NCBI RefSeq assembly: GCF_022341425.1 | Contig: NZ_JABFUC010000009.1 | Span: 1 to 64,000, forward strand | From: Billgrantia campisalis | GTDB taxonomy: Bacteria > Pseudomonadota > Gammaproteobacteria > Pseudomonadales > Halomonadaceae | Reading direction: 5' to 3' | Length of the DNA stretch: 64,000 bases | Part shown: positions 8,243 through 16,591 of the stretch, piece by piece | Layout: every line of letters begins with the position of its first letter | How positions within the stretch are numbered: position 1 is the stretch's first letter | Made by a program: the position numbers and the translations under genes | Notes under the pieces: generated by a model | Databases searched by the model: none | Seen by the model: the letters and a program-made list of their open reading frames with translations, nothing else | Told to the model about the DNA's origin: nothing

Positions 8243-9097
8243 ATGCGAAAGATCCTGCTCGTCGACAACGGCTCCCTGCGCCCCCAGGCCACGCTCAACC
8301 TGCGCCGCCTGGCCCAGGCACTCGGCCAGGCCACCGGCCAGGAGGTCGAGGCCACCTCCCTGCTGCACTCCTACAAGATCCCCGCGGAGAAGCTCGAGGG
8401 CCACAAGGCGGTATCGCTGGGGCCGCTGGCCGAGCAGCTGGCGGCGCAGGGGGTGACCGAGCTGGTCATCCTGCCCTTCTTCTTTGGCCCCAGCCAGGCG
8501 TTGACCCGCTACCTGCCCGAGCGCCTGGCCGAGGTGCAGGCCAACCATCCGCAGCTCTCCGTGAAGGTGGCGCTACCGCTGGTGGACAGCCAGGCGCCGG
8601 TGGATTTGCGCCTGGCGCGGCTGCTGGCCGACAACGTGCGTGAACGGATGGAAGGCCTGTCGCGACCCAAGGTGATACTGGTCGACCACGGCAGCCCGAT
8701 CCCCGAGGTCACGGCGGTGCGCAACTATCTGGCCGGCCAGCTCAGCGTGCTGCTGAGTGAGGAGGCCGGCTGCGTGACCTTCGCCTCCATGGAGCGTCGC
8801 GACGGCGAGGCCTACCGCTTCAACGAGCCGCTGCTGGTCGACCTGCTGGCCGCCAAGACCATGGCGGACAGCGAGGTCATCCTGGCCATGCTGTTCCTCT
8901 CCCCGGGGCGCCACGCCGGCGAAGGCGGCGATATCGCGGCAATCTGCGAGCAGGCGATGGCGGACTCCCCGGGGCTGCGCGTCACCACTACCCGGCTGGC
9001 GGGGGAGCACGACGCCATCCTGGAGATTCTCGCCAGCCGCCTGGCACAGGCCCTGACCGGCGCCCCGCTGCTGCTGGAAATGCCCGCGAGCGGCTGA
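8243..9097 (+). CDS. CbiX/sirohydrochlorin-chelatase-like protein, two-domain
   Basis: The 284-residue protein contains two chelatase-like half domains. The first has ILLVDNGSL at the N-terminus and LVILPFFFGPSQAL near residue 75; the second starts at ILVDHGSP (about 145) and has ILAMLFLSPGRHAGEGGD near 215. CbiX proteins insert cobalt or iron into sirohydrochlorin. In the first domain the usual histidine of the HGS motif is replaced (DNGS), while the second keeps DHGS, so metal chelation is uncertain. It is followed after 17 bases by the voltage-sensor-like protein. Confidence 0.75.
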   Translation: MRKILLVDNGSLRPQATLNLRRLAQALGQATGQEVEATSLLHSYKIPAEKLEGHKAVSLGPLAEQLAAQGVTELVILPFFFGPSQALTRYLPERLAEVQANHPQLSVKVALPLVDSQAPVDLRLARLLADNVRERMEGLSRPKVILVDHGSPIPEVTAVRNYLAGQLSVLLSEEAGCVTFASMERRDGEAYRFNEPLLVDLLAAKTMADSEVILAMLFLSPGRHAGEGGDIAAICEQAMADSPGLRVTTTRLAGEHDAILEILASRLAQALTGAPLLLEMPASG

Positions 9098-9114
9098 GAG
9101 CTCAAGGAGGCGCC

Positions 9115-10116
9115 ATGCCTGCTACCCGAGAGAGATCGCTGAGTCCGGCCCTGGAGCGCATCCACCTGGTGTGGGACCTGCTCATCATCCTGCTGGTGAT
9201 CGCCAACCTGACCCTGCTGCTGTTCGACAGCCTCTTCCTGCTCTCGCCGCTGAACGCCGCCTTCGAGGCCGCGGCCCCGGGGCTGCACAGCGCCTATGAC
9301 CGGCATATCCATGCCCGCTTCATCGCCATCGATCTGGCATTCGTGGCCGTCTTCGTGCTCGACGTGCTGCTGGGCTGGGCGGTGGCCATCGCCGAGCGGC
9401 GCTATCACCGCTGGTTCTTCTACCCCTTCGTGCACTGGTACGACGTGCTCGGCTGCATCCCGGTGGGCGGCTTCCGGCTGCTGCGCATCCTGCGCGTCGT
9501 CTCGCTGCTGCATCGCCTGCAGCGGCTGGGCCTGATCGACGTGCGCCGCTGGTACCTCTACGGGGTGGTCGCCAAGTATTACGACATCCTGCTCGAGGAG
9601 CTCACCGACCGCATCGCCATCCGCATGCTCGACAACGTCCAGGCCCAGATCCACTCCAGCGACTCGCTCTCCACCCGGGTGGTCGACCAGGTGGTGCGAC
9701 CCCGCCAGCGCGCGCTGATCCAGGAGATCAGCCAGCGACTGGAGGCCATGGCCGGCAACGCCTACGCCCACAACCGGGACGACACCCTGCGCTACGTGCG
9801 TGGCCTGGTCGGCCGTACCCTGGCGGAGAGTCCGGAGATTCGTCGACTGCAGCGCCTGCCGATGGGCAGCCAGCTGGCCCGGGGGCTAGAGGCCTCGTTC
9901 TCGGACCTGGCCTGCCGCCTGGTCAACGAGGCCCTGGAGGGGCTGCAGTCGCCGGAGTTCTCGGCCCTGGTGGAGCACTTGGCCGAGAGCGGCTTCGATG
10001 CCTGGCTGCGCACCGACCCCCATACCGAGCAGGTCACCGAGCAGGTACTGGTGGACATGCTGGAGCTGCTCAAGGAGCAGATCGCGGTCAAGCGCTGGCA
10101 CCGCAAGTACGAGTAG
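9115..10116 (+). CDS. voltage-sensor-like membrane protein without pore
   Basis: This 333-residue protein has hydrophobic segments at about 20-43, 70-98 and 105-120. A positively charged S4-like helix follows, FRLLRILRVVSLLHRLQR (about 122-139), with Arg at every third position. This matches ion-transport/voltage-sensor folds. No selectivity-filter or pore-loop pair follows. The remaining 190 residues are a soluble, charged helical region. An AAGGAGG RBS lies 6 bases before the ATG. It could be a proton channel-like or purely sensory protein. Confidence 0.65.
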   Translation: MPATRERSLSPALERIHLVWDLLIILLVIANLTLLLFDSLFLLSPLNAAFEAAAPGLHSAYDRHIHARFIAIDLAFVAVFVLDVLLGWAVAIAERRYHRWFFYPFVHWYDVLGCIPVGGFRLLRILRVVSLLHRLQRLGLIDVRRWYLYGVVAKYYDILLEELTDRIAIRMLDNVQAQIHSSDSLSTRVVDQVVRPRQRALIQEISQRLEAMAGNAYAHNRDDTLRYVRGLVGRTLAESPEIRRLQRLPMGSQLARGLEASFSDLACRLVNEALEGLQSPEFSALVEHLAESGFDAWLRTDPHTEQVTEQVLVDMLELLKEQIAVKRWHRKYE

Positions 10117-10226
10117 CACTGCCACCCTGGCCTGCCCCGCCATCACGGGCGTCGGCTTGCCTCTCCCGGAGCAAGGTGTCATCGTCGGCCGGATATGACC
10201 ATCCACCCGGCCAAGGAGAGTACGCC

Positions 10227-10559
10227 TTGTTCATCGCCATGAACCGTTTCCGGGTCAATCCCGAAAGAGTGGAAGAGTTCGAGCAGATTTGGCTGGAGCG
10301 GGAGACGCACCTGCAGGGCCTGCCCGGTTTCGTCGAGTTCCACATGCTGCGCGGCCCCGAGAAAGAGGATCATGTCCTCTACGCCTCCCACACCGTCTGG
10401 CGCTCACGGGAGGACTTCGAGGCCTGGACGCACTCCGAGGCGTTTCGCGCGGCACACGCCAATGCCGGCCAGAGCCGGCGCGAGGGGCTCTACCTGGGCC
10501 CGCCGACCTTCGAGGGATTCGAGGTCATCCAGACGATCGGTGACGCCGCCAAGGCCTAA
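10227..10559 (+). CDS. IsdG/HmoA-like heme-degrading monooxygenase family protein
   Basis: A TTG start at 10227 with AAGGAG upstream is chosen because it gives 110 residues and places N6, W67 and H77 at the positions of the catalytic triad known for IsdG/IsdI (N6/7, W66/67, H76/77). The ferredoxin-like ABM fold is evident from FIAMNRFRVNPERVEEFE, then GFVEF and SREDFEAW. It may open heme to release iron, which would fit a halophile's need for iron. It stands between the membrane protein and DUF3820. Confidence 0.82.
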   Translation: MFIAMNRFRVNPERVEEFEQIWLERETHLQGLPGFVEFHMLRGPEKEDHVLYASHTVWRSREDFEAWTHSEAFRAAHANAGQSRREGLYLGPPTFEGFEVIQTIGDAAKA

Positions 10560-10664
10560 GCCGGCAGGGGGATCCGCAAGGCCCACCCACCGCTCGCGGC
10601 CATGGGATCGCCGCGGGGTTCGCGGTAGAGTGGCGGCGGACCGCATCAGCGAGGAAACAACCTA

Positions 10665-10901
10665 GTGACATCCCCCGCCTTCGAGACAGCACATCTGGTC
10701 AAACTGGTCACCCGGCGCATGCCCTACGGCAAGCATGCCGGTTGGCTGATCGCCGACCTGCCCGGCCCCTACCTGGCCTGGTTCGCCCGGGAGGGCTTCC
10801 CGGAGGGCGAGCTGGGCACCCTGCTGGCACTGATGCACGAAATCGACCACAACGGCCTGGGTGAGCTGCTTACGCCGCTGCGCGGCAAGGTGACGCCGTA
10901 G
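10665..10901 (+). CDS. DUF3820 family small protein
   Basis: The 78-residue protein has the family pattern MPYGKHAGWLIADLPGPYL followed by WFAREGFPEGELG. It starts with GTG at 10665, with GAGGA upstream. Relatives are described as putative quorum-sensing-regulated virulence factors, but no biochemical role is established. It lies 8 bases before the MFS gene and is probably cotranscribed. Confidence 0.85.
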   Translation: MTSPAFETAHLVKLVTRRMPYGKHAGWLIADLPGPYLAWFAREGFPEGELGTLLALMHEIDHNGLGELLTPLRGKVTP

Positions 10902-10909
10902 GAGAGCAG

Positions 10910-12067
10910 ATGCCGGCCGACTCCTCATCCCAGGCCCGCCAGACGAGCTACCGCTACTTCCTGGCCTTCATCGCCATCGGCATGAGCGGCGGACTGCTGG
11001 GGCCGGCGCTGCCCCACCTGGCGGATGCGACCAACTCCAGCATGGGGCAGATCGCCGTGCTGTTCACCGCTCGGGCACTGGGCAACATGCTCGGCTCGGT
11101 GGTCTCGGGGGCGCTGGTGGACCGCCTGCCCGGCCATCGGGTGCTGGCCGCCATGTTGCTGCTGTTGGCGGCGGGACTGGCCGGCGTACCGCTCGCCCAT
11201 AGCCTGGCGCTGCTGACCGCGCTGGTGTTCGTGCTGGGCTTCGCCGAGGTGTCGATCAATGCCGGAGCCAACACCCTGCTGCTCTGGAACCACGGCGTGC
11301 GCTCTCCTCCCTGGATCAGCGCCCTGCACTTCTGCTTCGGCCTGGGCAACATGCTGGTGCCGCTGCTGCTGGTGGCGGTCCTGGCGCTGAGCGGCCAGGC
11401 GACCTGGACCTTCTGGCTGGTGGCACTCTGGGCCCTGCTGCTGATCGCGCCGCTATGGGGACGGACCAGCCCCCGCTCGGCGCCGGCCCGGGACGAGACG
11501 CGCCCACCGCCGCCCCCGCCAGACGCCTGGCGCCTGGGGCTCTTCCTGGGGCTCTTCGCCCTCTACGTGGGCATGGAAGTCACCTTCGCCGGCTGGATCA
11601 CCGCCTATGCCACCCTGGAGGGCCTGGCCGCCGGCGAGGCGGCGCTGCTGGTCACCCTGTTCTGGCTAACGCTCTCCGCCGGACGCCTGCTGGCGATCCC
11701 GCTGCTGCGCCGCCTGACACCCTGGATGGTGCTGCAGCTGTGCCTGGGGCTGGGGCTCGTCAGCGCCTTGGGACTCACCCTCGACTGGCTGCCGCTGACG
11801 GCGGTGGCGCTGCTGTTCGGTCTGGCCTGCTCGGCGATCTTTCCCACCCTCTTCGGCCTCAGCAATCAGCTGATGCGGATGAGCGGGCGCACCACCGGCT
11901 GGATCTTCCTGGCCGCCGGCAGCGGCGCCATGGCAGTGCCGACCCTGGCCGGGCCGCTGCTGGAGTGGGCCGGCACCCGGACCTTCCCGCTGCTGCTGCT
12001 GGGCCTGCTGGCGCTGATGGTCGCCGGTCTGGTGATCCTACGGCGACGCGTCAGCCGGGGCGAATGA
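10910..12067 (+). CDS. MFS transporter
   Basis: This 385-residue inner-membrane protein has about twelve hydrophobic segments in two halves joined by a Pro-rich loop (residues 190-205). The cytoplasmic loop SGALVDRLPGHRVL after TM2 is the MFS signature. The overall form recalls the FucP/MFSD4-like branch of sugar or small-molecule carriers. A GGAGAGCAG sequence precedes the ATG. The substrate cannot be predicted. Confidence 0.85.
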   Translation: MPADSSSQARQTSYRYFLAFIAIGMSGGLLGPALPHLADATNSSMGQIAVLFTARALGNMLGSVVSGALVDRLPGHRVLAAMLLLLAAGLAGVPLAHSLALLTALVFVLGFAEVSINAGANTLLLWNHGVRSPPWISALHFCFGLGNMLVPLLLVAVLALSGQATWTFWLVALWALLLIAPLWGRTSPRSAPARDETRPPPPPPDAWRLGLFLGLFALYVGMEVTFAGWITAYATLEGLAAGEAALLVTLFWLTLSAGRLLAIPLLRRLTPWMVLQLCLGLGLVSALGLTLDWLPLTAVALLFGLACSAIFPTLFGLSNQLMRMSGRTTGWIFLAAGSGAMAVPTLAGPLLEWAGTRTFPLLLLGLLALMVAGLVILRRRVSRGE

Positions 12068-12084
12068 GGCCGCCAGTAAGGGGG

Positions 12085-12720
12085 TCAGCCGCCGAGGGCG
12101 GCGTCGATCGGCCGCGTGCCGTCGAGCAGCACGAACTCGCGATCGACCAGCGCCCGCGCCTTGAGCAGGTGCAGCAAGGCGTGGGCGACATTGCCCCGCG
12201 AGATGCGGTTCTCGCCGCCGCTCTCCTCCAGCGAGGTGGCGAGCCGCTCGCTGGCCGTCTCATCGGTCAGCCGGCCCGGCTTGAGAATGACGTGGGGCAC
12301 CTGGGACGAGCGCAGGTAGGCGTCGGCCGCGAACTTGGCGGCCATGTAGGGGCGCAGCTTCTCGGGGGCCGCCTGGGGGTTCTCGGCACGCATGGCACTG
12401 ACCATCAACAAGCGGGATACCCCGCGCTCACTGGCCAGGTCGATGGTGCGTATGGCGCCGTAGAGATCGATTAACAGCGTCTTGTCGGGCCCGGTGTGCG
12501 GCCCCGAACCGGCAGTGAACACGACCTGGTCGCAGCCGTCGAAGGCATGCTGAAAATCACCCTCGAGGTCGGCGACCACCGTCTCGATACCGCGCTCACC
12601 GAACCACGCCTGCTGGCCGGGGTCGCGGATCATGGCTCGAATGGGCTCGCCCGCCCGATGCGCCAGCTCACAGAACTGGCGGCCGATCTGGCCGTTGGCG
12701 CCGATCACCAGCGTCTTCAT
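12085..12720 (-). CDS. NAD(P)H-binding atypical short-chain reductase-like protein
   Basis: The protein of 211 residues starts with the Rossmann motif GANGQIG (residues 8-14), followed by MIRDPGQ, ADLEGD and FTAGSG. These belong to the NmrA/SDR-a5 type NAD(P)-binding family. A YMAAKFAAD segment supplies a Tyr-x3-Lys pair. Such proteins act as reductases or redox sensors. It converges with the MFS gene (17 bases between stops) and is divergent from the KAS III cluster. Confidence 0.85.
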   Translation of the reverse strand: MKTLVIGANGQIGRQFCELAHRAGEPIRAMIRDPGQQAWFGERGIETVVADLEGDFQHAFDGCDQVVFTAGSGPHTGPDKTLLIDLYGAIRTIDLASERGVSRLLMVSAMRAENPQAAPEKLRPYMAAKFAADAYLRSSQVPHVILKPGRLTDETASERLATSLEESGGENRISRGNVAHALLHLLKARALVDREFVLLDGTRPIDAALGG

Positions 12721-12934
12721 GGGACCTCCTCTCGTCGATGTCCTGACTCTGCGTGCAGGGCCTGACCCAGTGGCCGATGATTCCCCAGCCAGGCAACTAC
12801 GAGCCTACACCAATGCCCCTTCGCCCGTGGACCCCGTGAGCCACTCGACGCGACTTCCCCGGCATTCACGCACTGCCTGCCCGGCCCAGCAACGCCGCTC
12901 ATGGCAATAAAACAAACGTATGAAATATTTTCCT

Positions 12935-12998
12935 TTGCCTTCGCCGGGGAGCGGGCTAGACTCATTTTCGAACACTGTTTCCAAACACCGTTTTCCAA
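12935..12998 (+). promoter_or_regulatory. promoter and tandem operator-like repeats of the KAS III cluster
   Basis: In the 303-base space 12721-13023, TTGCCT (12935-12940) and TAGACT (12957-12962) are separated by 16 bases, as in a sigma-70 promoter. Just downstream, AACACTGTTTCCAA (12971) is repeated as AACACCGTTTTCCAA (12984), a tandem pair over the likely start of transcription. That position would suit a repressor. AGGAGG of the first gene follows. No other gene was seen in the space. Confidence 0.45.
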
Positions 12999-13023
12999 CC
13001 CGCTCTCACTACAGGAGGCCGCC

Positions 13024-13593
13024 ATGGAGACCCAGACGCTGCTGATCCATGCGCTGCTCTATCTCTTCCTTCCCCTGTGGGGCATCGCCGGCTTCGCCGA
13101 CTGGTGCTGCCATCGCGCCACCCGGATCGAGACCACCTCGGGGCTCAAGGAGTCGCTGATGCACTCCCTGATGGGCCTGCAGGTGGGTATCCCCATCCTG
13201 CTCTGCCTGCTGTTTCGCATCAACGTGCTGGTGCTGCTGATCTGCCTGCTGGCCTGGGTGCTGCACGAGCTGGTGGCCCACTGGGACGTTCACTACACGG
13301 CGCCGCGTCGGCGTATTGGCATCTGGGAGATGCACGCCCACAGCTACCTGGCCAGCCTGCCCCTCTACATGCTGGCGATGATCCTGATACTCAACTGGCC
13401 GGTGGTGCTGGACCTGGTGCGCCTGGAGTGGGCCGGCCAGCTGCGCCTGGAGCGGCTGGCCGAGCCCCACGGCGGCGAACGCTACCTGCCCCTCTACCTC
13501 ACCTTCATGGCGGTGCTGTGTGTCTTCCCCTACCTGGAGGAGAACCTGCGCTGCCTGCGCCATTCCCTTAGCGAACGGAGTGATCGAGCATGA
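13024..13593 (+). CDS. histidine-rich integral membrane protein, first gene of the KAS III cluster
   Basis: Started at the ATG behind AGGAGG, the protein has 189 residues with four or five hydrophobic helices. Between them lie clustered histidines: DWCCHR (about 24-29), LMHS, HELVAHWDVHYT and IWEMHAHSY. The layout recalls membrane di-metal oxidases (fatty acid hydroxylase/desaturase type), but the exact HxxHH boxes are absent and no family is recognised. Its stop overlaps the KAS III start as ATGA. A membrane-bound lipid-modifying step is inferred. Confidence 0.7.
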   Translation: METQTLLIHALLYLFLPLWGIAGFADWCCHRATRIETTSGLKESLMHSLMGLQVGIPILLCLLFRINVLVLLICLLAWVLHELVAHWDVHYTAPRRRIGIWEMHAHSYLASLPLYMLAMILILNWPVVLDLVRLEWAGQLRLERLAEPHGGERYLPLYLTFMAVLCVFPYLEENLRCLRHSLSERSDRA

Positions 13594-14690
13594 GCGTCTA
13601 TATCACCAGCACCGGCCACCACCTGCCCGGCGCGCCCGTGGACAACGAACGCATCGAAGAGGTGCTCGGCCAGGTGCACGGCAGACCGAGCCGGCTGAAG
13701 CGGCGGATCCTCAAGTCCAACGGCATCCGCACCCGCCACTACGCCATCGACGCCGAGCACCGCACCACCGTCAGCAACGGCGAGATGGCCGCCCTGGCCG
13801 GCCGCGACTGCCTGGCCCGGGGCTACCTGGCACCCTCGCGGATCGACATGCTCAGCGTGGCCACCAGCCAGGGCGACCTGGTGCTGCCCGGCTTCGGCAG
13901 CATGGTCCAGGCCGACCTGGACCTGGCCGACGTGGAGCTGCACACCAGCCACGGCATCTGCTCGAGCAGCCTGATGGCCCTCAAGGCCGCCTACACCGCG
14001 CTCAAGGCCGAGGAGCACGACAGCGCCCTGGTGATCGCCAGCGAGCTGGCCTCGCGGCTGTTCAAGGCGAGCCGCTACGCGGCCGCCGGCGGCGGGCTGG
14101 ACTTCGATGCCGAGTTCCTGCGCTGGATGCTCTCCGACGGCGCCGGCGCCCTGCTGCTGGAGCGCCGGCCACGCGGACGCTGCTTTCGCATCGACTGGAT
14201 CCGCGGCTTCTCCCATGCCGACGCCTACCCGGTGTGCATGAGCGTGGGACAGGCCCGCGGCACGACCAAGAGCTGGCAGGACTATCCGACCTACGCCGAG
14301 GCGGAGGCCGCCGGTGCCCTGCTGCTGCGCCAGGACGTGCGCCTGCTGGACAACGTGGTCAAGCTGGGCGTCGACGGCCTGCTGCGTCTCGTCGACCAGG
14401 GCTGGCTCGAGGTGGCGCGCATCGACCACCTGCTCTGCCACTACTCGTCCCACTACTTCCGCGGCAAGATCTTCGACATGCTGACCCAGGCCGGCGCGGC
14501 CATTCCCGAGGAGCGGTGGTACACCAACCTCTACGAACGCGGGAATACCGGCTGCGCCTCGCTGTTCATCATGCTCGACGAGTTTTGCCGCACCCGCCCC
14601 CATCGCGAGGGCGAGCGGCTGCTCTGCGTGGTTCCCGAGAGCGGCCGCTTCAACACCCTGTACATGCAGCTCACCGTTGTGGAGGAGTGA
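13590..14690 (+). CDS. beta-ketoacyl-ACP synthase III-like enzyme
   Basis: This 366-residue thiolase-fold protein has the Cys of the KAS III triad at C124 (SHGICSSSLMALK), a His at 284 or 288 (CHYSSH) and N319 (YERGNTGCAS), so it should condense acyl units. It lies outside any fatty acid synthesis operon and differs from housekeeping FabH, where HQAN is usual. It may belong to specialised KAS III enzymes such as the StlD/DarB type, which make ketones or resorcinols. It is coupled by ATGA overlap to the membrane protein and followed after 2 bases by a diiron protein. Confidence 0.85.
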   Translation: MSVYITSTGHHLPGAPVDNERIEEVLGQVHGRPSRLKRRILKSNGIRTRHYAIDAEHRTTVSNGEMAALAGRDCLARGYLAPSRIDMLSVATSQGDLVLPGFGSMVQADLDLADVELHTSHGICSSSLMALKAAYTALKAEEHDSALVIASELASRLFKASRYAAAGGGLDFDAEFLRWMLSDGAGALLLERRPRGRCFRIDWIRGFSHADAYPVCMSVGQARGTTKSWQDYPTYAEAEAAGALLLRQDVRLLDNVVKLGVDGLLRLVDQGWLEVARIDHLLCHYSSHYFRGKIFDMLTQAGAAIPEERWYTNLYERGNTGCASLFIMLDEFCRTRPHREGERLLCVVPESGRFNTLYMQLTVVEE

Positions 14691-14692
14691 AC

Positions 14693-15388
14693 ATGAATGC
14701 CCCGATGAATCCCAAGGTCACCACCGCCCAGGGCCAGGCCTGCCTGCAGGACCTGATGCGCATCTGGTTCGACTTCGAACGCCAGCTGGGGCGGGTGCCA
14801 CTGCTCCGTCGCCTGACCCAGGGCCGCTTCACCCTGGCGGACTACCGCCTGCTGCTGCTGCACCTGCGCCAGCAGGTGATCGAGGGGGCACGCTGGATCA
14901 GCCGCGGCGCCTCGAGCTTCGACCGCGACTTCGCCGACGTGCGCTCCCGGGTGATCGGCCACGCCCGAGAGGAACACCGCGACTACGAGATGCTGGAGGC
15001 GGACTACGTGGCCGCCGGGGGGGAACTCGCCACGATCCAGCAGGGGCGGCGCAACGTCGGCAGCGAGGCGCTGCACGGCTTCATGATGCACCGCGCCGGC
15101 CAGCCCAACCCCGTGGACCTGATCGGCGCCATGTGGATCATCGAGGGGCTGGGCGAGAAGATGGCCGGCGACTGGGCCCAGCGCATCGACGCGGCCACCG
15201 GAGGCGACGGCCGCTACACCCGCTTCATGCGCTACCACGGCGAACACGACGAGGCCCACCTGGAGACGCTCTATGCGCTGATCGACCGGGTCTGCACCGG
15301 CGAGGCGGAGCGCCAGGCGATTGCCCGCACCGCCCGGGTGGTGGCCCGCCTCTACGCCCTGCAGCTGGAGGAGGTGGAGCATGGCTGA
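14693..15388 (+). CDS. heme-oxygenase-like diiron oxidase (iron-containing redox enzyme family)
   Basis: The 231-residue all-helical protein fits the heme-oxygenase-like diiron (HDO) superfamily. Candidate ligands are E and H in GHAREEHRDYE (about 88-97), E in AMWIIEGLGEK (about 148) and the signature H182-x3-D186-x2-H189 (HGEHDEAH). Members include UndA, which makes terminal olefins from fatty acids, and N-oxygenases. Next to a KAS III-like enzyme, an oxidation or decarboxylation of an acyl product is plausible. The RBS GGAGGAG lies in the end of the preceding gene. The stop overlaps the next gene by 8 bases. Confidence 0.8.
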   Translation: MNAPMNPKVTTAQGQACLQDLMRIWFDFERQLGRVPLLRRLTQGRFTLADYRLLLLHLRQQVIEGARWISRGASSFDRDFADVRSRVIGHAREEHRDYEMLEADYVAAGGELATIQQGRRNVGSEALHGFMMHRAGQPNPVDLIGAMWIIEGLGEKMAGDWAQRIDAATGGDGRYTRFMRYHGEHDEAHLETLYALIDRVCTGEAERQAIARTARVVARLYALQLEEVEHG

Positions 15389-16265
15389 TTCCCGCCACCC
15401 GACACGCAGCCCCTTTCTCCAGGCCCTGGCGGTGGACGAATCCCTGCCCCTCGACCCGGCGGCACGTCAGCTGTGGCTCGCCGACCTGGAGCGCCCCAGC
15501 CGCTGGTGGCTGCAGCCCCCGCTGCAGGCCCTGCTGGGCGTGCTGCTGCACCTGATCTGGTTCGTCAAGCGCCTGCCGCTGCCGCAGTTTCGCGCCCACG
15601 GCCTGCTGCAGCGATGGATCTGCGCCTTCTGCGCCCGCTTCGTGAGTCCCGAGGCCAACCTGCTGATCCTGCGCCACTTCGCCACCGAGTCCAATGTGCT
15701 CAACTTCCTGGTCGACAACGGCGGCGTCGAGGGGGTCGAGGCCGTGACCCTCTACCCTCGGCGACTGCCCGAGATGCTCGAGGCGAGCTTCGTCGAGCAC
15801 GACCAGGCGCTGTTTCGCGCCATGCGCGAGCTCGGCGGTGGGCGGCCTTCCGAAGCGGCCCTGGCGCCCGACGAACTGCGCTGGGAGCACTGGCGGCCGA
15901 TCGAGATGGCCGACTTCGCGGTGCCGCGCCGGCGCACCCAGGTGCTCGACTTCGAGAGCGCCCACGCCCTTTTCATGTGCCTGTTCTGCCTGCTGCTGAC
16001 CCGGGAGGAGTACCGCGACGCCATCAACGGCTTCAGCCTCGACCACGCCATCGCCATCCGCATCGGCCGGCTGATCGGCGACCCGACGCTTCCCGAGCTG
16101 GCCTACAACAAGTACCCGCACTATCTGGTAGGGCCCGGCAACCTCGGCCAGCGCTTCCTGATGCACGGCTTCTTCACCGAGTACCTCTACGCCCGGCTGG
16201 AGCGGCTGCGCAGCGGCGCCTGCCCGCCGTCGAACCTTGATGATGGACGGCCCCACTTTTCATGA
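15381..16265 (+). CDS. uncharacterised 294-residue protein of the KAS III cluster
   Basis: The ATG overlaps the diiron gene by 8 bases. The protein is rich in aromatic residues and amphipathic helices. It has one strongly hydrophobic stretch at residues 51-63 (LLGVLLHLIWFVK), another at about 195-207 (ALFMCLFCLLL), and conserved-looking blocks LLILRHFATESNVLNFL and AYNKYPHYLVGPGN. No catalytic motif is recognised. It is probably membrane-associated and part of the same pathway. The cluster ends here, followed by 446 gene-free bases. Confidence 0.7.
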   Translation: MADSRHPTRSPFLQALAVDESLPLDPAARQLWLADLERPSRWWLQPPLQALLGVLLHLIWFVKRLPLPQFRAHGLLQRWICAFCARFVSPEANLLILRHFATESNVLNFLVDNGGVEGVEAVTLYPRRLPEMLEASFVEHDQALFRAMRELGGGRPSEAALAPDELRWEHWRPIEMADFAVPRRRTQVLDFESAHALFMCLFCLLLTREEYRDAINGFSLDHAIAIRIGRLIGDPTLPELAYNKYPHYLVGPGNLGQRFLMHGFFTEYLYARLERLRSGACPPSNLDDGRPHFS

Positions 16266-16270
16266 ATCCA

Positions 16271-16296
16271 TAAAAAAGGACCCCCGAAGGGGCCCA
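16271..16296 (-). terminator. Rho-independent terminator-like hairpin reading leftward
   Basis: On the minus strand the stem GGGCCCC and GGGGTCC closes over a TTCG loop and is followed by six T. On the plus strand the A-run lies before the hairpin, so it would stop leftward transcription. Yet no leftward gene ends here. It sits directly behind the KAS III cluster and may guard that cluster against antisense transcription. Confidence 0.55.
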
Positions 16297-16440
16297 GGAG
16301 GAGCACGCCAGCTCACATCGGTTTACCGCCACCTGGTGGCGGTGTTGCGGGGCAAGGTCCAGAGCGTTACCGATAAGTGCCTGGCCTTGCCTGCAGAAAT
16401 TCGTCATCCACTACCACTAACACTGCGAATAGCGCGCCAA

Positions 16441-16483
16441 CATTCATTGAAAACAATAAAAAACAATTGCTTATCAATGAATG
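16441..16483. repeat. perfect 10-bp inverted repeat in an AT-rich patch
   Basis: CATTCATTGA (16441-16450) is repeated inverted as TCAATGAATG (16474-16483) around 23 AT-rich bases. The patch stands out against the GC-rich surroundings. It lies within the gene-free stretch 16266-16711, upstream of the DUF1499 gene. It could be a regulator site or an RNA hairpin. There is no coding evidence. Confidence 0.45.
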
Positions 16484-16591
16484 ACAGGAAATATCCGGGC
16501 CAATGTCGCAGTGCAGCCCGACCCGAGCCTGGCGTGGCGCACCACGCCGAGCCACAGGGGGGCGCCGATGCGTCGCTTTGATGCATCGCAA

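Noticed and set aside
12901-13023. A longer N-terminus for the first protein of the KAS III cluster
   Set aside because: The extension overlaps the promoter and tandem repeats, while AGGAGG sits correctly before ATG 13024.
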